NCBI GenBank assembly: GCA_963842065.1 | Contig: CAWJEW010000009.1 | Location: forward strand, 124,001-188,000 | Direction of reading: 5' to 3' | DNA length: 64,000 nucleotides | DNA from: CAITWD01 sp963842065 | GTDB taxonomy: Bacteria > Actinomycetota > Thermoleophilia > Miltoncostaeales > Miltoncostaeaceae | Shown here: piece after piece, positions 62,341-64,000 of the stretch | Position numbering within the stretch: the first letter of the stretch is position 1 | How the letters are laid out: each line of letters opens with the position of its first letter | Made by a program: the position numbers and the translations under genes | Notes under the pieces: generated by a model | What the model was told of the DNA's origin: nothing | The model's input: the letters and a program-made list of their open reading frames with translations, nothing else | The model's database searches: none

Positions 62341-63171
62341 TCACCCTGAAGTTGACACTGAGGGTGTCGCTGCCGGCGGCGCGCCAGTCCCCAAGGCAGG
62401 CCGATCCGGGACGGTGACGTCGAGGTACGTTGCGGTGGCGAGGGTCTTGGCAGAAACCGCGCCGAGCACGGCATTTACCGCGGCTGCCTTCTCCGGCAGG
62501 GCGTCAAGGGTCCCCAGAAGCAGCAGCGGGCCTTTGACCAGGCGCCCGGACAGCAGGCCTTGGGCATAGCTCAACCCCTGAATTCGTGGTCGGGTGTGCG
62601 GATGAATGACCTCGAGAAAGCCGAGCACCTGCATCGCCCACTCCGGGAGCTGATGCCCGAATGCCGGAATCGGCTCTGAGAGCACGATGCTCGGGCGAAC
62701 CGTGCGCTTCGGGACTGGCCCCATGACCAGCCCGCGCGTCGAGGCCACGACCGCGCGCTCCCCCGGAGCCTCGACGATCGCGAACGGATCCGCCGGAATC
62801 ACGGTCACGGTCAGTCCGAGCGGCCACGCGCGAGCGACGCTGATCGTTTGGACCCCGGGGAAGCGCTGGGCCACCTGGGTCATGGTGCCGACCGGCGGTG
62901 ACAGCAGCGAACCGCCGTGCGACGCCGCCGCCGCGAGCTCGCGCTGCAGCTGGCTCGCGTCCGGACCCTGGTAGCCCTTGACGGTGACGTTGTTGATCGT
63001 CAGCACGGGGCCCGTGGCCAGCCAATAGCCCGCCAGCACGCAGACCACCGCGCCGAGTGCGCCAAGCACAACGCGCCGACGGCGTCGACCACGGTCGCGC
63101 GCGACCTCACGACGGCGCCGGTCGATCTCGGGGTGCGGACGCTCGGGTGGCGGCGTCTCGTCGGTGGACAT
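62341..63171 (-). CDS. ftsQ: Cell division protein FtsQ
   Basis: FtsQ/DivIB links the early and late divisome. The 276-residue protein has a charged, Arg-rich cytoplasmic N-terminus, one membrane segment (VVLGALGAVVCVLAGYWLA), and a POTRA domain (NNVTVKGYQGPDASQLQREL) then AQRFPGVQTISVARAWPLGL. The C-terminal portion is moderately conserved, ending in a Pro/Ser-rich tail. It is 2 bp from murB. Confidence 0.88.
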   Translation of the reverse strand: MSTDETPPPERPHPEIDRRRREVARDRGRRRRRVVLGALGAVVCVLAGYWLATGPVLTINNVTVKGYQGPDASQLQRELAAAASHGGSLLSPPVGTMTQVAQRFPGVQTISVARAWPLGLTVTVIPADPFAIVEAPGERAVVASTRGLVMGPVPKRTVRPSIVLSEPIPAFGHQLPEWAMQVLGFLEVIHPHTRPRIQGLSYAQGLLSGRLVKGPLLLLGTLDALPEKAAAVNAVLGAVSAKTLATATYLDVTVPDRPALGTGAPPAATPSVSTSG

Positions 63172-63173
63172 CG

Positions 63174-64000
63174 TTATCCCCCCTCGCCCAGCGGGGGACG
63201 CACGATCCCAGCGATCGGATCCAGGTAGCGAACCTCCGGCTCGAGCACCGGGCCTCCTGATGCGACGACCCGTCGTCGCCCCTCGCGCATCAGCGCGAGG
63301 ACGTCAGCGGCGCGACAGCCGGGCCCCGCCTCGATGAAATTGGCGTGGACGGGTGAGAACCGGGCGCCGCCGATCGCCAGACCCTTGCAGCCCACCGACT
63401 CCAGCAGACGCCCCGACGAGTCCCCGGCAGGGTTCGCGAACACGCTGCCGAACGTGCGGACCCCCTGGGGTTGGGTGGCCCGTCGCTGGCCACGAAACTC
63501 GCCCAGGCGCGCCAAAATTGCCTCGGGGTCGTCACGGTGGAGATCGAACGCCGCAGCGGCGACGACCTCGTTGCGCCGCAGACTGCTGTGCCGGTACCCG
63601 AGCTGCAGGTCCTCAAGGCCCACCCGCCGCCGCCCGGCAGAGGTGCAGATGACCGCCCAGCGCAGCACATCTTTGAGTTCGGAACGGTAGGCGCCGGCGT
63701 TCATCGCGACGGCACCGCCGACCGATCCAGGAATGCTCGCTCCGAACTCGAGCCCCCCGAGACCGTGTTTGGCGGCCCGCTGCACGGCACGCGGCAGCGA
63801 GGCCCCGCCCCCACACCACAGCTGCGCCTCCCGCACCACAATCGAGCTCAGCCGTCCGGACAGGCGCAACACAAGGCCGGTAAACCCGTCGTCGGCGATC
63901 AACAGATTCGAGCCCTTGCCGATCACGGCGACCGGCAGATCGGCGCGCTCGGCCCAGGCGAGCGCCTCGGTGACCTCGCGGAACGATCGCGCGGTCGCGA
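63174..64000 (-). CDS. murB: UDP-N-acetylenolpyruvoylglucosamine reductase (5' end off the window)
   Basis: MurB reduces UDP-GlcNAc-enolpyruvate to UDP-MurNAc. The visible 275 residues include IGKGSNLLIADDGFTGLVLR (FAD), GLEFGASIPGSVGGAVAMNA, GYRHSSLR and SVFANPAGDSSGRLLESVG with the catalytic Ser, then FSPVHANFIEAG. The frame is open to the right edge (FREVTEALAWAERADLPVAV upstream), so the N-terminus is missing. Confidence 0.93.
   Translation of the reverse strand, partial: ATARSFREVTEALAWAERADLPVAVIGKGSNLLIADDGFTGLVLRLSGRLSSIVVREAQLWCGGGASLPRAVQRAAKHGLGGLEFGASIPGSVGGAVAMNAGAYRSELKDVLRWAVICTSAGRRRVGLEDLQLGYRHSSLRRNEVVAAAAFDLHRDDPEAILARLGEFRGQRRATQPQGVRTFGSVFANPAGDSSGRLLESVGCKGLAIGGARFSPVHANFIEAGPGCRAADVLALMREGRRRVVASGGPVLEPEVRYLDPIAGIVRPPLGEGG

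Overview
The window is about 64 kb of GC-rich bacterial chromosome. It is almost entirely housekeeping genes in long, tightly packed operons, mostly on the minus strand and often joined by 4-nt ATGA or GTGA overlaps. Gene order, high GC, frequent GTG starts, near-leaderless promoters and actinobacterial-style proteins (a DivIVA-like coiled coil next to coaD, haloacetate-dehalogenase-like hydrolases, a class III-type PHA synthase) suggest a deep-branching Actinomycetota, perhaps Thermoleophilia/Solirubrobacterales-like. The lineage is an inference; no rRNA gene is present to settle it.

Layout. 1-2300: accessory strip with an ArsR/SRPBCC pair, two decayed tyrosine-recombinase fragments and an orphan zinc-ribbon protein. 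2325-17763 (minus): recG, rsmD, coaD, DivIVA-like, yceD, rpmF, plsX, acpP, rnc, smc, ftsY, ffh, rpsP, khpA, rimM, trmD, rplS, rnhB, that is lipid, ribosome, SRP and chromosome-segregation genes. 17859-18050 (plus): rpmB. 18074-34595 (minus): aroA, cmk, plsC, der, gpsA, metK, priA, an unknown gene, def, fmt, rsmB, rpe, ribD, ribE, ribBA, ribH. 34733-40127 (minus): a complete polyhydroxyalkanoate locus (PadR regulator, phasin, PhaE-like subunit, PhaC, PhaA, PhaB, PhaJ). 40254-43352: a YgjP-type metalloprotease, an unknown gene, an alpha/beta hydrolase and an IS481 remnant. 43353-46671 (minus): hisC, aroF, tyrA. 46790-50364 (plus): nadB, nadA, nadC behind a striking double palindrome. 50389-53881 (minus): trpS, scpA, scpB, rluB, aroH. 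53946-56293: CPBP membrane protease, haloacetate-dehalogenase-like hydrolase, DedA. 56367-60825 (minus): gcvT, gcvH, gcvPA, gcvPB. 60970-64000 (minus): murB (partial), ftsQ, ftsZ.

The most distinctive biology is the PHA locus. A PadR-type regulator has a palindrome over its own -35 box. A phasin is separated from the synthase genes by a strong hairpin. PhaJ carries a PhaE/phasin-like N-terminal extension, and PhaB and PhaE carry Ala/Pro/basic tails, which together suggest that the supply enzymes may be physically recruited to granules.

A second pattern is technical or evolutionary. At least eight core or conserved genes (khpA, ftsY, smc twice, def, aroA, nadB and two unknown genes) are interrupted by small indels while both halves remain perfectly conserved. 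As several are normally essential, sequencing or assembly error is the leading explanation. These entries give the restored gene span.
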